Notes under the pieces: generated by a model | Told to the model about the DNA's origin: nothing | The model's input: only the letters and a program-made list of their open reading frames with translations | Database searches by the model: none | Source of the DNA: G965205255 sp965205255 | GTDB taxonomy: Bacteria > Pseudomonadota > Gammaproteobacteria > Pseudomonadales > Endozoicomonadaceae | Length of the DNA stretch: 64,000 bases | Assembly: GCA_965205255.1 (NCBI GenBank) | Contig: OZ242051.1 | Span: forward strand, 1 to 64,000 | Direction: 5' to 3' | In this document: one piece after another, positions 55,478-64,000 of the stretch | Layout: every line of letters starts with the position of its first letter | How positions within the stretch are numbered: the first letter of the stretch is position 1 | Made by a program: the position numbers and the translations under genes

Positions 55478-56980
55478 TTATTTTTTTTCTGTCAGCTCCC
55501 GGAAACTTAACGCTTCACTCAGGTGCTTTACACCAATATGCGGTGACTTTTCCAAATCAGCAATAGTTCTGGCAACTTTTGTAAGTCGGTGCACTATCCG
55601 CATAGAAAGTGATAATTTATCAATCATTACTTTCAACAGTGCTGTCGACTCTTTTGTTAATATGGCAAACTTATTCAACTCCGCATGCGTTAACCTAGCG
55701 TTTAATTTTTTCTGACGCATAATTTGTATATTTACAGCTTTTGTCACTCTTTTCCTGACTTCAACTGATGACTCAGGCTGATATTTTTTGTCAATAATCT
55801 CGTTTGCCGGAATTCTTGATACCTCCACATGCATATCAATGCGATCTAGCAGTGGACCTGAAATTTTATTTTTGTAACGCTGAATCTGCATGGAAGTACA
55901 GTGGCAAGGCTTTATTTTATCACCAGAATAACCGCAGGGGCATGGATTCATCGCCGCAATAAGCTGAAAACGAGCGGGAAAGGTAATCTGAAGGGCAGCT
56001 CTTGATATCGTCACTTCTCCTCCTTCCATGGGTTGCCTGAGAACCTCTAATACCTTGCGATCAAACTCTGGCAATTCATCTAAAAACAGTACCCCGTTAT
56101 GAGCTAGCGACACCTCTCCTGGTTTAGGAATACTGCCTCCTCCCACCATTGCAACAGCCGAAGCAGTATGATGTGGCGCCCTGAATGGGCGGTTGTACAT
56201 AAGGTTATTGCTACTGCCTGCACTTAATAAAGAATAAACAGCACCAACCTGAAAACGCTCATCTTCGGTTAATTCAGGCTGAATGTTAGCTAAACATTCA
56301 GCTAACAATGTTTTTCCTGTTCCCGGAGGACCAAACATTAACAACCCATGTCCACCTGCTGCCGTAATCTCCAACGCTCTTCGTGCTTTAAACTGACCAA
56401 TCACCTCTGAAAGATCTCGTCCCTTTACTTCGCTCTTGGGCAGTGGTCTGGAGACCTCTGGCGATAATGGATTTTGCCCGAGCAAATGCGAAGTTACCAT
56501 TAGCAAAGAAGTTGCAAGGTACACAACTGCCCCGTTATAAATTTCAGTATTTTCCTGTTGTGCTGGAATAACCAATGCACGTTTTACTTTTTTAGTGGCG
56601 ATGATTGCTGATAATAATCCACGGACAGACCGCAGTTTTCCTGTTAACGATAACTCTCCTAAAAATTCTGTATTTTTTACAGCATCTGTCGGAAGCTGGC
56701 CGGAAGCTACAAGTATACCCAGAGCAATAGGCAAATCAAAACGTCCACCCTCTTTAGGTAAGTCTGCCGGCGCAAGGTTAACAGTTATCCGTCGCACAGG
56801 AAACTCAAACCCTGCATTAATTAATGCACAACGGACACGATCTCGGCTTTCTTTAACGGTTACCTCGGGTAATCCAACAATATTTAATGCTGGAAGTCCA
56901 CTGGAGATATGGACCTCAACAGTAACTTCTGGGGCATCAACACCTAAGCTTGCACGGGTATAAATAATGGCTAATGACAT
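55478..56980 (-). CDS. comM: ComM/YifB-family AAA+ helicase (Mg-chelatase-like)
   Basis: Hexameric branch-migration helicase that promotes recombination during natural transformation. About 500 residues from ATG 56980 (MSLAIIYTRASLGVDAPEV is the canonical N-terminus; the longer ORF start is not used). N-terminal Lon-like domain, Walker A GPPGTGKTLLAE, Walker B LFLDELPEF, zinc-type CPCGYSGDKIKPCHC and the C-terminal Mg-chelatase domain are all intact. Its presence suggests capacity, past or present, for DNA uptake and integration. Confidence 0.95.
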   Translation of the reverse strand: MSLAIIYTRASLGVDAPEVTVEVHISSGLPALNIVGLPEVTVKESRDRVRCALINAGFEFPVRRITVNLAPADLPKEGGRFDLPIALGILVASGQLPTDAVKNTEFLGELSLTGKLRSVRGLLSAIIATKKVKRALVIPAQQENTEIYNGAVVYLATSLLMVTSHLLGQNPLSPEVSRPLPKSEVKGRDLSEVIGQFKARRALEITAAGGHGLLMFGPPGTGKTLLAECLANIQPELTEDERFQVGAVYSLLSAGSSNNLMYNRPFRAPHHTASAVAMVGGGSIPKPGEVSLAHNGVLFLDELPEFDRKVLEVLRQPMEGGEVTISRAALQITFPARFQLIAAMNPCPCGYSGDKIKPCHCTSMQIQRYKNKISGPLLDRIDMHVEVSRIPANEIIDKKYQPESSVEVRKRVTKAVNIQIMRQKKLNARLTHAELNKFAILTKESTALLKVMIDKLSLSMRIVHRLTKVARTIADLEKSPHIGVKHLSEALSFRELTEKK

Positions 56981-57124
56981 TGATGTCTCTCTGATGTCTC
57001 TTTGTGTGAGCTTCTTATTAAAATAAAACCCGCGCAAGCATAGCAAAGACTCTCGCTTGTACAAGTAAGAAAGCGTATACTTGACGAGATAATATGTGAT
57101 CAATGGATAAATAAAAGAGATCTT

Positions 57125-57805
57125 ATGCCCTGCTCCTCCATTAACCTGAACGCTATCTTGCTTGATCTTGATGGCACGCTACTTGATACAGAAAAACATT
57201 ATAAAGCTGGATGGAAAATGGCTGCAAAACAACTGGGATTCACTCTGAAAGACAGTGACTATATTCAGTTTGTTGGTCGCCCATTTTCTCAATGTATTAC
57301 CATGATGGAGCAGTTTTTACCCGCAGGCATTAACATAGATACTTTTCTTAAACAATTGCAGAATTCACAACAGCTGAATAAAGGGCAAAATATCAGTACA
57401 AAACAAGGCGTGAAGTCACTGTTTGCATTCATCAAAAAACATGATTTTCCAACTGCTTTAGTGACATCTTCTACTTATGTATCTGTTGAAACATTTCTTG
57501 AAAATACCAACAGCGCAGATATATTCAATGAAATAGTGACATTTGAGTCAACAAATGAGCATAAACCACTACCTGCTCCTTACCATTACGCCTGCCAGTT
57601 GTTGAATGTTAGTCCTGCTCACACAATAGCCATAGAAGACTCCAATCATGGAGCCCAAGCGGCAATAGAAGCCGGTTGCAATACCATTATAATACCGGAC
57701 TTGCTGCCAATAAAGCCTGCAATAGCACGCAGAGCCACTGGAATATATACGGACTTAACACAGGTGACCAAAAAGGTATTATCAAAACTAGTGCCCTTGC
57801 AATAA
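57125..57805 (+). CDS. HAD-superfamily hydrolase (phosphoglucomutase/phosphatase-like)
   Basis: 226 residues. HAD motif I is DLDGTLLDTE, motif II LVTSST, motif III lysine in EHKPLPAPY, and motif IV IAIEDSNHGAQAAIEAG. A helical cap between motifs I and II places it in subfamily IA, close to beta-phosphoglucomutase-like phosphatases. Substrate unknown. Divergent from comM. Confidence 0.9.
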   Translation: MPCSSINLNAILLDLDGTLLDTEKHYKAGWKMAAKQLGFTLKDSDYIQFVGRPFSQCITMMEQFLPAGINIDTFLKQLQNSQQLNKGQNISTKQGVKSLFAFIKKHDFPTALVTSSTYVSVETFLENTNSADIFNEIVTFESTNEHKPLPAPYHYACQLLNVSPAHTIAIEDSNHGAQAAIEAGCNTIIIPDLLPIKPAIARRATGIYTDLTQVTKKVLSKLVPLQ

Positions 57806-57998
57806 AGATCGTTGCAATAGCATCTATAAAGATTATACTACGCAACTATAATGTAGTACTTATTGATAGTGTCATGATACGCAAAGTTTTTTTTATACTT
57901 CAAACTGTAAAGTAGCATCACATGTCAAAACAAACTGTTTTTAAAACAGCAGTATTCACACATTTTTAGCAGATATTATATTTTAGAGGAGGTTTTCC

Positions 57999-59576
57999 TT
58001 GCATAGAGTTGGCGTTTTTGGGTGGGGTATCGTGGCACCTCAAACAAAAAATATTGATGCATTCGCTGAAAATCTTGAAAAACCACAAAGTTGGCTGGAG
58101 CCATATGAAGGCTTTGGTCCGAGCAACTTTTTAGTAGGAAAGCCAAATTTTGACTTTAATGATTATAAGTCATGGATAGACAAAAGATTTCCGCCCAGCC
58201 GTTTTTTTCAGCTCACCGATAAAATGGATCAAACCAGTCTTTTCGCTATTGGTGCTTTTATTCAGTCACTACAACAAAACTCAGGTCTGGAGCAAGTATT
58301 ACAACAACTGGGAACAAAAGCCCATGTTTACGTATCCACGGGTATTGGTAGCGTTTCTGAAGTTCACAAAGTATCGCTTGAAATAGACAAAGCACAGCGT
58401 CGCTGGAACTGTTTTTGGGGTAGTGAAGAAAATAACACACCTCTTCAGCACTACCTGAACAAAGGCGAAACAAAAAATATAGAAGAAGAAATTCCAATAA
58501 ACCCGGTAGATACAACTCCATCCGACCGAGAAGAAGCCGAAGAAACCTGGCGTGCTTTCTGGACAAAACACAACCCTGATCTGAAAATATTTCTTAAAGA
58601 GTTGGCTGAAATTGATGAAATGACTGTCCAGGGCACTGTTGAGGCAGGCAAGCTTAAGCTAATCAAAGATAAGCAAAAACGCAAAGCTCAACTTTTAGAA
58701 AAATGGAAAGCTCCGGTTCCTCCATGGGATTGTATATCTGCCAACGTTCTGTGGAATATACACAATACTCCTGCAGCACAAATTACTATGCTTGGAAAAA
58801 TCCATGGCTTGTCAATGGCTCCAGTTGCAGCTTGTGCTACTTTCAACATTTGTCTGAAACTTGCAATTGATGCCATTAAATCAGGTGAGGCAAAAGCTGT
58901 TGTTATAGGTGCAACAGAATCTGACCCCATGCCACATTCAGTGGGTGCTTTTGCAAGTGCACGGGTAGCAGCATCTGGTAAAGATGTGTCTAAACCACTG
59001 ACAGGTCTCAGAGGTACTCATGTATCCGGTGGTGCAGCAGTATGGGTCGTGGGTGATTATGACTATATGGTAAAAAAAGGGTTTAAACCATTAGGTCTTG
59101 AGCCTTTATCAGTTGGCACCAGTTCAGATGCAGGGCATATTATTACCCCTTCTGAAGAAGGACCTAAATTAGCCATTGAACAAGCGATTGATCTTGCAGG
59201 GATATCACCAGAAGAGATTGTCACATGGGATCTTCATGCTACAGCAACCCCCGGAGATTATATGGAAGTAAGTAATCTTCAGAATATTCTTACCGAATCT
59301 GCACTTTTCTCTGCAAGAAAAGGTACATTTGGGCATGGTCTTGGAGCCTGCGGAGGCTGGGAGTTAACAGCCCAGTATATGGGTTATGAAAAAAACAAGA
59401 TCTTTCCCACTCCACTTGCAAAGTCTGAACTGAATGAGCAAATTAAAAAAATTCATACAAATTTTGTATTCGATTCCGCTGTTCCAGCGCCAAAAAATGG
59501 TTATGCCGGTAAGCTTTCTATGGGAGTCGGTGGTATTAATGCCTGTGTCATTTCTAAACCGTATGACAAGCAATAA
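57999..59576 (+). CDS. Orphan beta-ketoacyl-ACP synthase-like enzyme
   Basis: 525 residues, TTG start placed six bases after a strong AGAGGAGG (57985-57992). Thiolase-fold condensing enzyme: active cysteine C279 (VAACATFN), first histidine H413 (DLHATATPGD), lysine K441 and second histidine H446 (KGTFGHGLGACGG), C-terminal GVGGINACVI. An insertion of about 100 charged residues (about 133-240) separates the N-terminal strands from the active cysteine. No acyl carrier protein or other fatty-acid genes are nearby. Its product is not predictable. Confidence 0.88.
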   Translation: MHRVGVFGWGIVAPQTKNIDAFAENLEKPQSWLEPYEGFGPSNFLVGKPNFDFNDYKSWIDKRFPPSRFFQLTDKMDQTSLFAIGAFIQSLQQNSGLEQVLQQLGTKAHVYVSTGIGSVSEVHKVSLEIDKAQRRWNCFWGSEENNTPLQHYLNKGETKNIEEEIPINPVDTTPSDREEAEETWRAFWTKHNPDLKIFLKELAEIDEMTVQGTVEAGKLKLIKDKQKRKAQLLEKWKAPVPPWDCISANVLWNIHNTPAAQITMLGKIHGLSMAPVAACATFNICLKLAIDAIKSGEAKAVVIGATESDPMPHSVGAFASARVAASGKDVSKPLTGLRGTHVSGGAAVWVVGDYDYMVKKGFKPLGLEPLSVGTSSDAGHIITPSEEGPKLAIEQAIDLAGISPEEIVTWDLHATATPGDYMEVSNLQNILTESALFSARKGTFGHGLGACGGWELTAQYMGYEKNKIFPTPLAKSELNEQIKKIHTNFVFDSAVPAPKNGYAGKLSMGVGGINACVISKPYDKQ

Positions 59577-59642
59577 GTTTACTTATGTGCAGGAAAACAG
59601 CTTGTTTAAGTGATTTTACAGTCTTTACAAGACTATTCGTGA

Positions 59643-59690
59643 AAAAATCTAACACTTTGAAAGGTTAGATTTTTACGCTTTTTTATTTGT
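59643..59690 (+). terminator. Rho-independent terminator after the ketoacyl synthase
   Basis: AAAAATCTAAC (59643-59653) pairs with GTTAGATTTTT (59664-59674) and is followed by ACGCTTTTTTATTT. Confidence 0.85.
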
Positions 59691-59839
59691 AAAAATAAAA
59701 AGCATATTACGTTGATAATATCAGCCTCTTTTCTTAAATTTAATATTTCATGTTTGAATGGCTACCTTGGTTACTTTGAGAATCAGATTCACTATGCTAG
59801 GACAAAGTCATTCACTTTGTGAAGGTGTAGATTAAGAGA

Positions 59840-60484
59840 ATGCCTTATCCGTATTCCAAAAAGCACATTGCGACATTTGATGTAGATGCTCAGAAGTGCT
59901 TCACACCACTATGCCCTGATGAGCTTCCGGTTCCAGGAGGTAACACTATAGTTGACGAGCTAAATGCTCAGGCTGAATTGGGCTGTGTACGACTAGGGTC
60001 AAAAGATGCTCACCCTGCGGGAGCCATCTGGGAGGCAACTGCTGAAGCTCCCAGCCTAACTCCTGTGGCTGGCAAAAATGTTGATATTCGCTGGCCACGT
60101 CATGGCGTGCCAGGTACCTTGGGCTTTGAATTGCTGGATGGTTTGCCCGAAATATCAGACTATGACTTCTTCGTGTGGAAAGGAGTTGAACCAGATATGC
60201 ACCCTTACGGAGCCTGCTTTCATGATCTAGCAGGCAGGTGCAGCACCGGTGTGATTGAATTTTTGCGTGATCGCCTGATTAAGGTGGTGCTGTTGGGTGG
60301 TCTGGCACTGGAATTTTGCGTAAAAACGACAGCCATGCAACTTTTAGATAATGGTTTCCATGTCGTGATTAATCTTGCAGCAACTAAGGGGCTGACAGAA
60401 GCCAACTCTTCGAAAGCTCTGGATGAACTGCAAAGAGCAAACACAAAAATCATCTCCAGAACGCAAGATCTTATTCTTAGCTAA
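59840..60484 (+). CDS. Nicotinamidase-like cysteine hydrolase
   Basis: Isochorismatase-superfamily hydrolase, 214 residues. The catalytic triad is recognisable: aspartate in ATFDVDAQKCF, lysine in FVWKGVEPDMHPYGA, and cysteine in GLALEFCVKTTAMQLL. The CVKTTA motif and VWKGV spacing fit nicotinamidases (PncA), which feed NAD salvage, but other amidase activities in the family cannot be excluded. Monocistronic. Confidence 0.82.
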   Translation: MPYPYSKKHIATFDVDAQKCFTPLCPDELPVPGGNTIVDELNAQAELGCVRLGSKDAHPAGAIWEATAEAPSLTPVAGKNVDIRWPRHGVPGTLGFELLDGLPEISDYDFFVWKGVEPDMHPYGACFHDLAGRCSTGVIEFLRDRLIKVVLLGGLALEFCVKTTAMQLLDNGFHVVINLAATKGLTEANSSKALDELQRANTKIISRTQDLILS

Positions 60485-60712
60485 TCACACCTTTTCTAAG
60501 AGATCGTCTGAAAATGCCTTATTTGCTCTTTGGGCGAATAAAATATGGTGACGGGTTTAGCATATATTGTACTATCTTATAATGCGGCTGACCATTCAGG
60601 TGGTTTATTCTTGGGTATCTGACTATATCAAATCAAAACATTTCACAACTGATTAGTTGTAGTCTCACTTATTCAACAATAAAAGAGCCCTATTTTTTTA
60701 TAGGCTTAATAA

Positions 60713-60753
60713 TTGGTTCAACCTCTCAAAAACTGAACCAAAATCATTTTTTT
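60713..60753 (+). terminator. Terminator between the hydrolase and sbcB (convergent)
   Basis: TTGGTTCA (60713-60720) and TGAACCAA (60734-60741) form an 8-bp stem followed by AATCATTTTTTTAT. A second hairpin, AGCCCTAT...ATAGGCT, lies just upstream (about 60686-60706) and could serve the other direction. Confidence 0.7.
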
Positions 60754-62218
60754 ATTTTCCCAAAAACACTTCTTTTTTCTCAATATAAATTAACAACTCT
60801 TTCAATATTTTTATCTGTTTTTCACCAATATTATCATTTGCTAATAGTGAGTTAATTTCTTCTTTACAACTGGTTATTGTCTCAGTTTTAACATGATTGT
60901 CATCATCATTTTGACCATTGAGCTTCTGACGACAAAATGCCAGCCAATCCTGCTTTTCTTTGTCTGACAGTGTTTCCGGCCAATTTCTTGCACGGTATCG
61001 AAATAACATTTCAAATAAGCGCTTGTCACTAAATCCCCACTGTTTTTCAATTAGAGATTTTGGTGAAGTCTCGGATACTTTTTTTATTAGTGCTTTATCA
61101 TGCGCATTAAAAAAACCACCACTGTATAGCATATAATCAGGATCAGTTATTTCTTTATAAACTCTATCTGCAAAAATTGCCTGAATTTTCAGCGATATAT
61201 CAGACCTACCTTTTAACATGGAATAATGTCTTTCCAGTGATTTCTGATCAATGCTCAATCTCTCTATGTCTTGTTGTCTTAATGCGTTGAAAGGTATTAG
61301 TACCGGACAACGATTAAGCCAAACCGTTTTTAGAGGAATACGTCTCAATCCCTTTTCCTGTAATTTATTATTAGCAGTAAATACCCTCTCTTTAAGCTCA
61401 TCAGTACTTAAAGATAACCAAGTTTCTGGATTTTCAGAAAGATCATAAACTATAACCTCATTTTTGTTAACCGGATGCACTGCAACAGGTATCACAACTG
61501 CCATACAAGCGCTATGTGCTGAAAAATGAGAGGAAATATGAATAACTGGTTTTTGTTCTGAAATATTCAATAACATTGAGGCTGATAGTTTATCTTTATG
61601 ACTCAAAATGTAATCAAACATTTTAGGTTGCTTTTTTCGGATCAACTTAGCCAGTGCAATTGTTGCACGCACATCAGACACTGCATCATGCGCCTGTGAA
61701 TGAATCAGTTCATTTGCCTGAGTTAATGCTTCAAGTTTAAAACTAACTGCCCCATCTTCACGCTCAGGCCAGTTAATCCCCTCTGGTCGTAAAGCTGCAC
61801 ACGCACGAACTGTGTTAATCAAATCCCATCGACTGTTTCCGTTTTTCCATTCGCGCTCATAAGGATCAAAAAAATTCCTATATAAACTGAAACGTGTAAC
61901 TTCGTCATCAAAGCTCAAACTATTATACCCAACGACACAGGTTGAAGGCTGTAAGAACTCTTTATTAATACGACAGATAAATTCTGCCTCACACAACCCT
62001 TTCTCATTTGCTTTCTGGGGTGTAATACCTGTTATCAGGCAAGCCTGAGGCTGAGGAAGCTGATCGTCAGGCAAACGACAAAATACCTCTAATGGATTAC
62101 CCACCTCGTTAAACTCTGCATCTGTACGAACCCCTGCAAATTGAGCCGGCCAGTCTCTCGCAGGTCTGCTTCCAAAGGTTTCATAATCATACCAATAGAA
62201 TGTAGGTTGATATTTCAT
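60752..62218 (-). CDS. sbcB: Exodeoxyribonuclease I
   Basis: Processive 3'-5' single-strand DNA exonuclease of repair and recombination. 488 residues. DEDD motif I is FYWYDYETFG, with the further catalytic block GYNSLSFDDEVTRF and HDAVSDVRATIALA. It has the SH3-like and C-terminal domains expected of ExoI. Together with recB, recD, recR, comM and ligA it adds to a full set of recombination functions in this window. Confidence 0.96.
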   Translation of the reverse strand: MKYQPTFYWYDYETFGSRPARDWPAQFAGVRTDAEFNEVGNPLEVFCRLPDDQLPQPQACLITGITPQKANEKGLCEAEFICRINKEFLQPSTCVVGYNSLSFDDEVTRFSLYRNFFDPYEREWKNGNSRWDLINTVRACAALRPEGINWPEREDGAVSFKLEALTQANELIHSQAHDAVSDVRATIALAKLIRKKQPKMFDYILSHKDKLSASMLLNISEQKPVIHISSHFSAHSACMAVVIPVAVHPVNKNEVIVYDLSENPETWLSLSTDELKERVFTANNKLQEKGLRRIPLKTVWLNRCPVLIPFNALRQQDIERLSIDQKSLERHYSMLKGRSDISLKIQAIFADRVYKEITDPDYMLYSGGFFNAHDKALIKKVSETSPKSLIEKQWGFSDKRLFEMLFRYRARNWPETLSDKEKQDWLAFCRQKLNGQNDDDNHVKTETITSCKEEINSLLANDNIGEKQIKILKELLIYIEKKEVFLGK

Positions 62219-62282
62219 GATGTGCTTCTTTCACTTATAGCTGTGTTATCAATTTTGATTTACTGTTATATAAAACCTTGCT

Positions 62283-62420
62283 TCAAATTTTATGGCACTA
62301 CTTTGCTGATCTCGCTGTTATGCGTTGAAGCTCTTGCAATAGCTGAGGCTATCCATCACTTCTCCTTGAACGGCAAGCCATCAAAGCATGCTCTTAACAG
62401 TAGTTATAAAACAGGTTCTG
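62283..62420 (+). repeat. Palindromic intergenic repeat, copy C
   Basis: CTCGCTGTTA (62311-62320) to GAACGGCAAG (62368-62377) with inner AATAGC/GCTAT arms. The right flank (AGCCATCAAAGCATGCTC) matches copy A closely. Confidence 0.62.
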
Positions 62421-62449
62421 GTATTAATCATTACAATTAAAATTCAATC

Positions 62450-62481
62450 ATAAAAAAAGAGCCACTTATATGTGGCTCTTT
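62450..62481 (-). terminator. Rho-independent terminator of the V/A-type ATPase operon
   Basis: AAAGAGCCAC (62456-62465) and GTGGCTCTTT (62472-62481) form a perfect 10-bp stem with a six-base loop. On the minus strand it is followed by a run of T. It lies 25 bases beyond the stop codon. Confidence 0.9.
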
Positions 62482-62505
62482 CAATACTCAGGTCAGCCAA
62501 ATTAA

Positions 62506-64000
62506 TTATGCAGCGATTGTATCAGCAGCATATTCTTCGCGTAACCCTTCTATTTTTTCCATGCAATCATTATAATTCACAGATCCATACACTGCATAGT
62601 TAAAGTTTTTAAGCAAACCCGTTAACTTTAAGAAAAAGCTTTTTGCTTCATCTTTATCAGCAAAATTGTATTCCTGACGAACAAGATTAACAATTATTTC
62701 CAGTGTCACTTTCTGGCGTTCAAATGGACATGCTGCATCTTCATCATCAAATGCATCCTGCTGAAGGTAGACCATATCAAGAAAGAACGCTTTCTGAAAC
62801 TCCACAAAATCATCCAGAGAAACGCCTTCTTCACCAGTCACCTGCATCATCTGATTAATGTCATCACCTCGTACAATGAGTGACTGCATTTCATTTACCA
62901 TATCCACCCAATTAGGCGACATGTGTTTATCATACCAAGGCTTTAACTGATCCAGATAGCGAGACCATGAAATCAAGGGATCAATCGCTGGAAAAAACCG
63001 CTTATAAGCCCGATCATAAGATAAACCCAAAAAGCATTTAACCGTGGCCAATGTCGATTGAGTAACAGGCTCTTCAAAGTTTCCGCCGGCAGGAGAAACA
63101 GAACCCACCATGGTTAACGAGCCGGTATCACCATCTTCATTACGAATAACACCTGAACGCTCGTAAAGACCTTTGATCGAAGAATCAATATAAGCAGGAA
63201 AACCTTCTTCACCAGGAATCTCTTCCATACGATTAGAGGTTTCACGCATAGCCTGAGCCCAACGAGAAGTCGAATCAGCCAATAAAAGCACATTATATCC
63301 CATCTGACGATAATACTCTCCAAGAGTAAGACCTGTGTAAATGGATGCTTCACGTGCTGCTACAGGCATGGAAGATGTATTACAAATAATAGTGGTACGA
63401 TCCATCAGCTTGCCTTCACCACTGGGATCTGGTAATTTCGGAAATTCATCAATGGTTTCTACCACTTCACCAGCACGCTCTCCACAGGCAACAACTAACA
63501 CCATATCCACAGAGGAATATTTAGATAGCTGATGCTGCAAAACTGTTTTACCTGCCCCAAAAGGACCCGGAACACAAGCAGTACCACCTCGGGCAACTGG
63601 CAAAAAAGTGTCAACAATACGCTGCTGGGTAATCAAGGGTTCACTTGGAAATAGCCGCTCAGCCCCACCATTGTTTTTTAGCAATGTTTCAGAAATGGAA
63701 TAACGCACAGGCCACCGCTGAATCATATTAAGATCTTTTTCATTACCTTTATCATCAAGAACTTTTGCTATTACCGTATTAACATTAAAACTTCCTTCCT
63801 GAATGGACTTAACAGTCACAACACCTTTCTGGTTAAAAGGCACCATAATCCGGTGGGTAAATCTTCCTTCCTGAACGGTTCCCAATGTCTGGCCTGCCAT
63901 CAGGCGGTCCCCTACACGGGCTTTAGCCACAAAAGACCATTCTTTTTGGCGATCCAAGGCGGATTCTTTAACACCACGCTGCAAAAACATTCCGTATTTG
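62506..64000 (-). CDS. V/A-type ATPase catalytic subunit A (5' end outside window)
   Basis: Catalytic subunit of a vacuolar/archaeal-type rotary ATPase. The frame stays open to the window edge; codons before the first ATG read KYG, so the gene starts beyond 64000. Motifs: bulge-region FTHRIMVPFNQKGVV, P-loop GPFGAGKT, ERAGEVVETIDEFP, SSMPVAAREASIYTGLTLGEYYRQMGYNVLLLADSTSRWAQAMRE. The C-terminal helical domain is complete. It is the last gene of its operon. V/A-type enzymes are uncommon in gammaproteobacteria; direction (synthesis or pumping) and ion cannot be told from this subunit. Confidence 0.95.
   Translation of the reverse strand, partial: KYGMFLQRGVKESALDRQKEWSFVAKARVGDRLMAGQTLGTVQEGRFTHRIMVPFNQKGVVTVKSIQEGSFNVNTVIAKVLDDKGNEKDLNMIQRWPVRYSISETLLKNNGGAERLFPSEPLITQQRIVDTFLPVARGGTACVPGPFGAGKTVLQHQLSKYSSVDMVLVVACGERAGEVVETIDEFPKLPDPSGEGKLMDRTTIICNTSSMPVAAREASIYTGLTLGEYYRQMGYNVLLLADSTSRWAQAMRETSNRMEEIPGEEGFPAYIDSSIKGLYERSGVIRNEDGDTGSLTMVGSVSPAGGNFEEPVTQSTLATVKCFLGLSYDRAYKRFFPAIDPLISWSRYLDQLKPWYDKHMSPNWVDMVNEMQSLIVRGDDINQMMQVTGEEGVSLDDFVEFQKAFFLDMVYLQQDAFDDEDAACPFERQKVTLEIIVNLVRQEYNFADKDEAKSFFLKLTGLLKNFNYAVYGSVNYNDCMEKIEGLREEYAADTIAA

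Noticed and set aside
1..64000. tRNA, rRNA and tmRNA genes
   Set aside because: I looked for T-arm GTTCRANTC motifs and rRNA blocks on both strands and saw none that I could support.

Overview
The window looks like an AT-rich gammaproteobacterial chromosome. Gene order and family membership point to the Pseudomonas/Oceanospirillales side of the class: ligA-zipA-smc, gloA-pyrC-rnt, dnaX-ybaB-recR, recB-recD, and FleQ/FleN/FliA flagellar regulators. A V/A-type ATPase, a probable secreted MACPF-like protein, an effector-like P-loop protein and many decayed mobile and conjugative genes suggest a host-associated lineage undergoing genome decay (Endozoicomonadaceae-like is my best guess; this is inference from gene content only).

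Layout. 1-3.4 kb: electron-transfer flavoprotein:quinone oxidoreductase and an MlaA-type outer-membrane protein. 3.4-5.9 kb: two near-identical cold-shock genes in inverted orientation with conserved leaders, around an IS6-family relic and a VapC toxin relic. 5.9-16.4 kb: housekeeping genes on the minus strand (lytic transglycosylase lipoprotein, ligA, zipA, smc, a CcmG-like thioredoxin, class II DAHP synthase). 17.5-19.8 kb: gloA, pyrC, rnt. 20.6-24.4 kb: a collapsed flagellar locus in which fleQ, fliO, fleN and fliA remain in canonical order but the export-apparatus genes between them are missing. A perfect sigma-54 promoter still precedes fleN. 24.5-32.3 kb: prs, the MACPF-like protein, a trbB relic, pdxB, a conserved unknown gene with a good sigma-28-like promoter, tusA, and a TudS-DUF1722 fusion.

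32.3-42 kb is the accessory region: nested IS scars, a P-loop protein, and a run of integron-type attC sites with no integrase in the window. The cassettes include a small cysteine-rich secreted protein (reverse orientation), a membrane protein, a broken zinc-ribbon microgene, and a two-gene anti-phage system that I identify as Hachiman (hamA-hamB), followed directly by an attC. An IS3-family element with a 4-bp target duplication sits inside an IS6-family relic, which also contains a 12-unit octamer array.

42-64 kb: DUF4389 protein, sixA, recR, ybaB/ebfC, dnaX, ftsK, recB-recD, comM, a HAD phosphatase, an orphan ketoacyl synthase, a nicotinamidase-like hydrolase, sbcB, and the 3' part of a V/A-type ATPase A subunit. 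In dnaX the zero frame stops immediately after an E. coli-like slippery cassette, and the full-length tau protein lies in the -1 frame. This is the reverse of the E. coli logic. A family of palindromic intergenic repeats (five copies seen) is scattered across the window, mostly next to gene ends.
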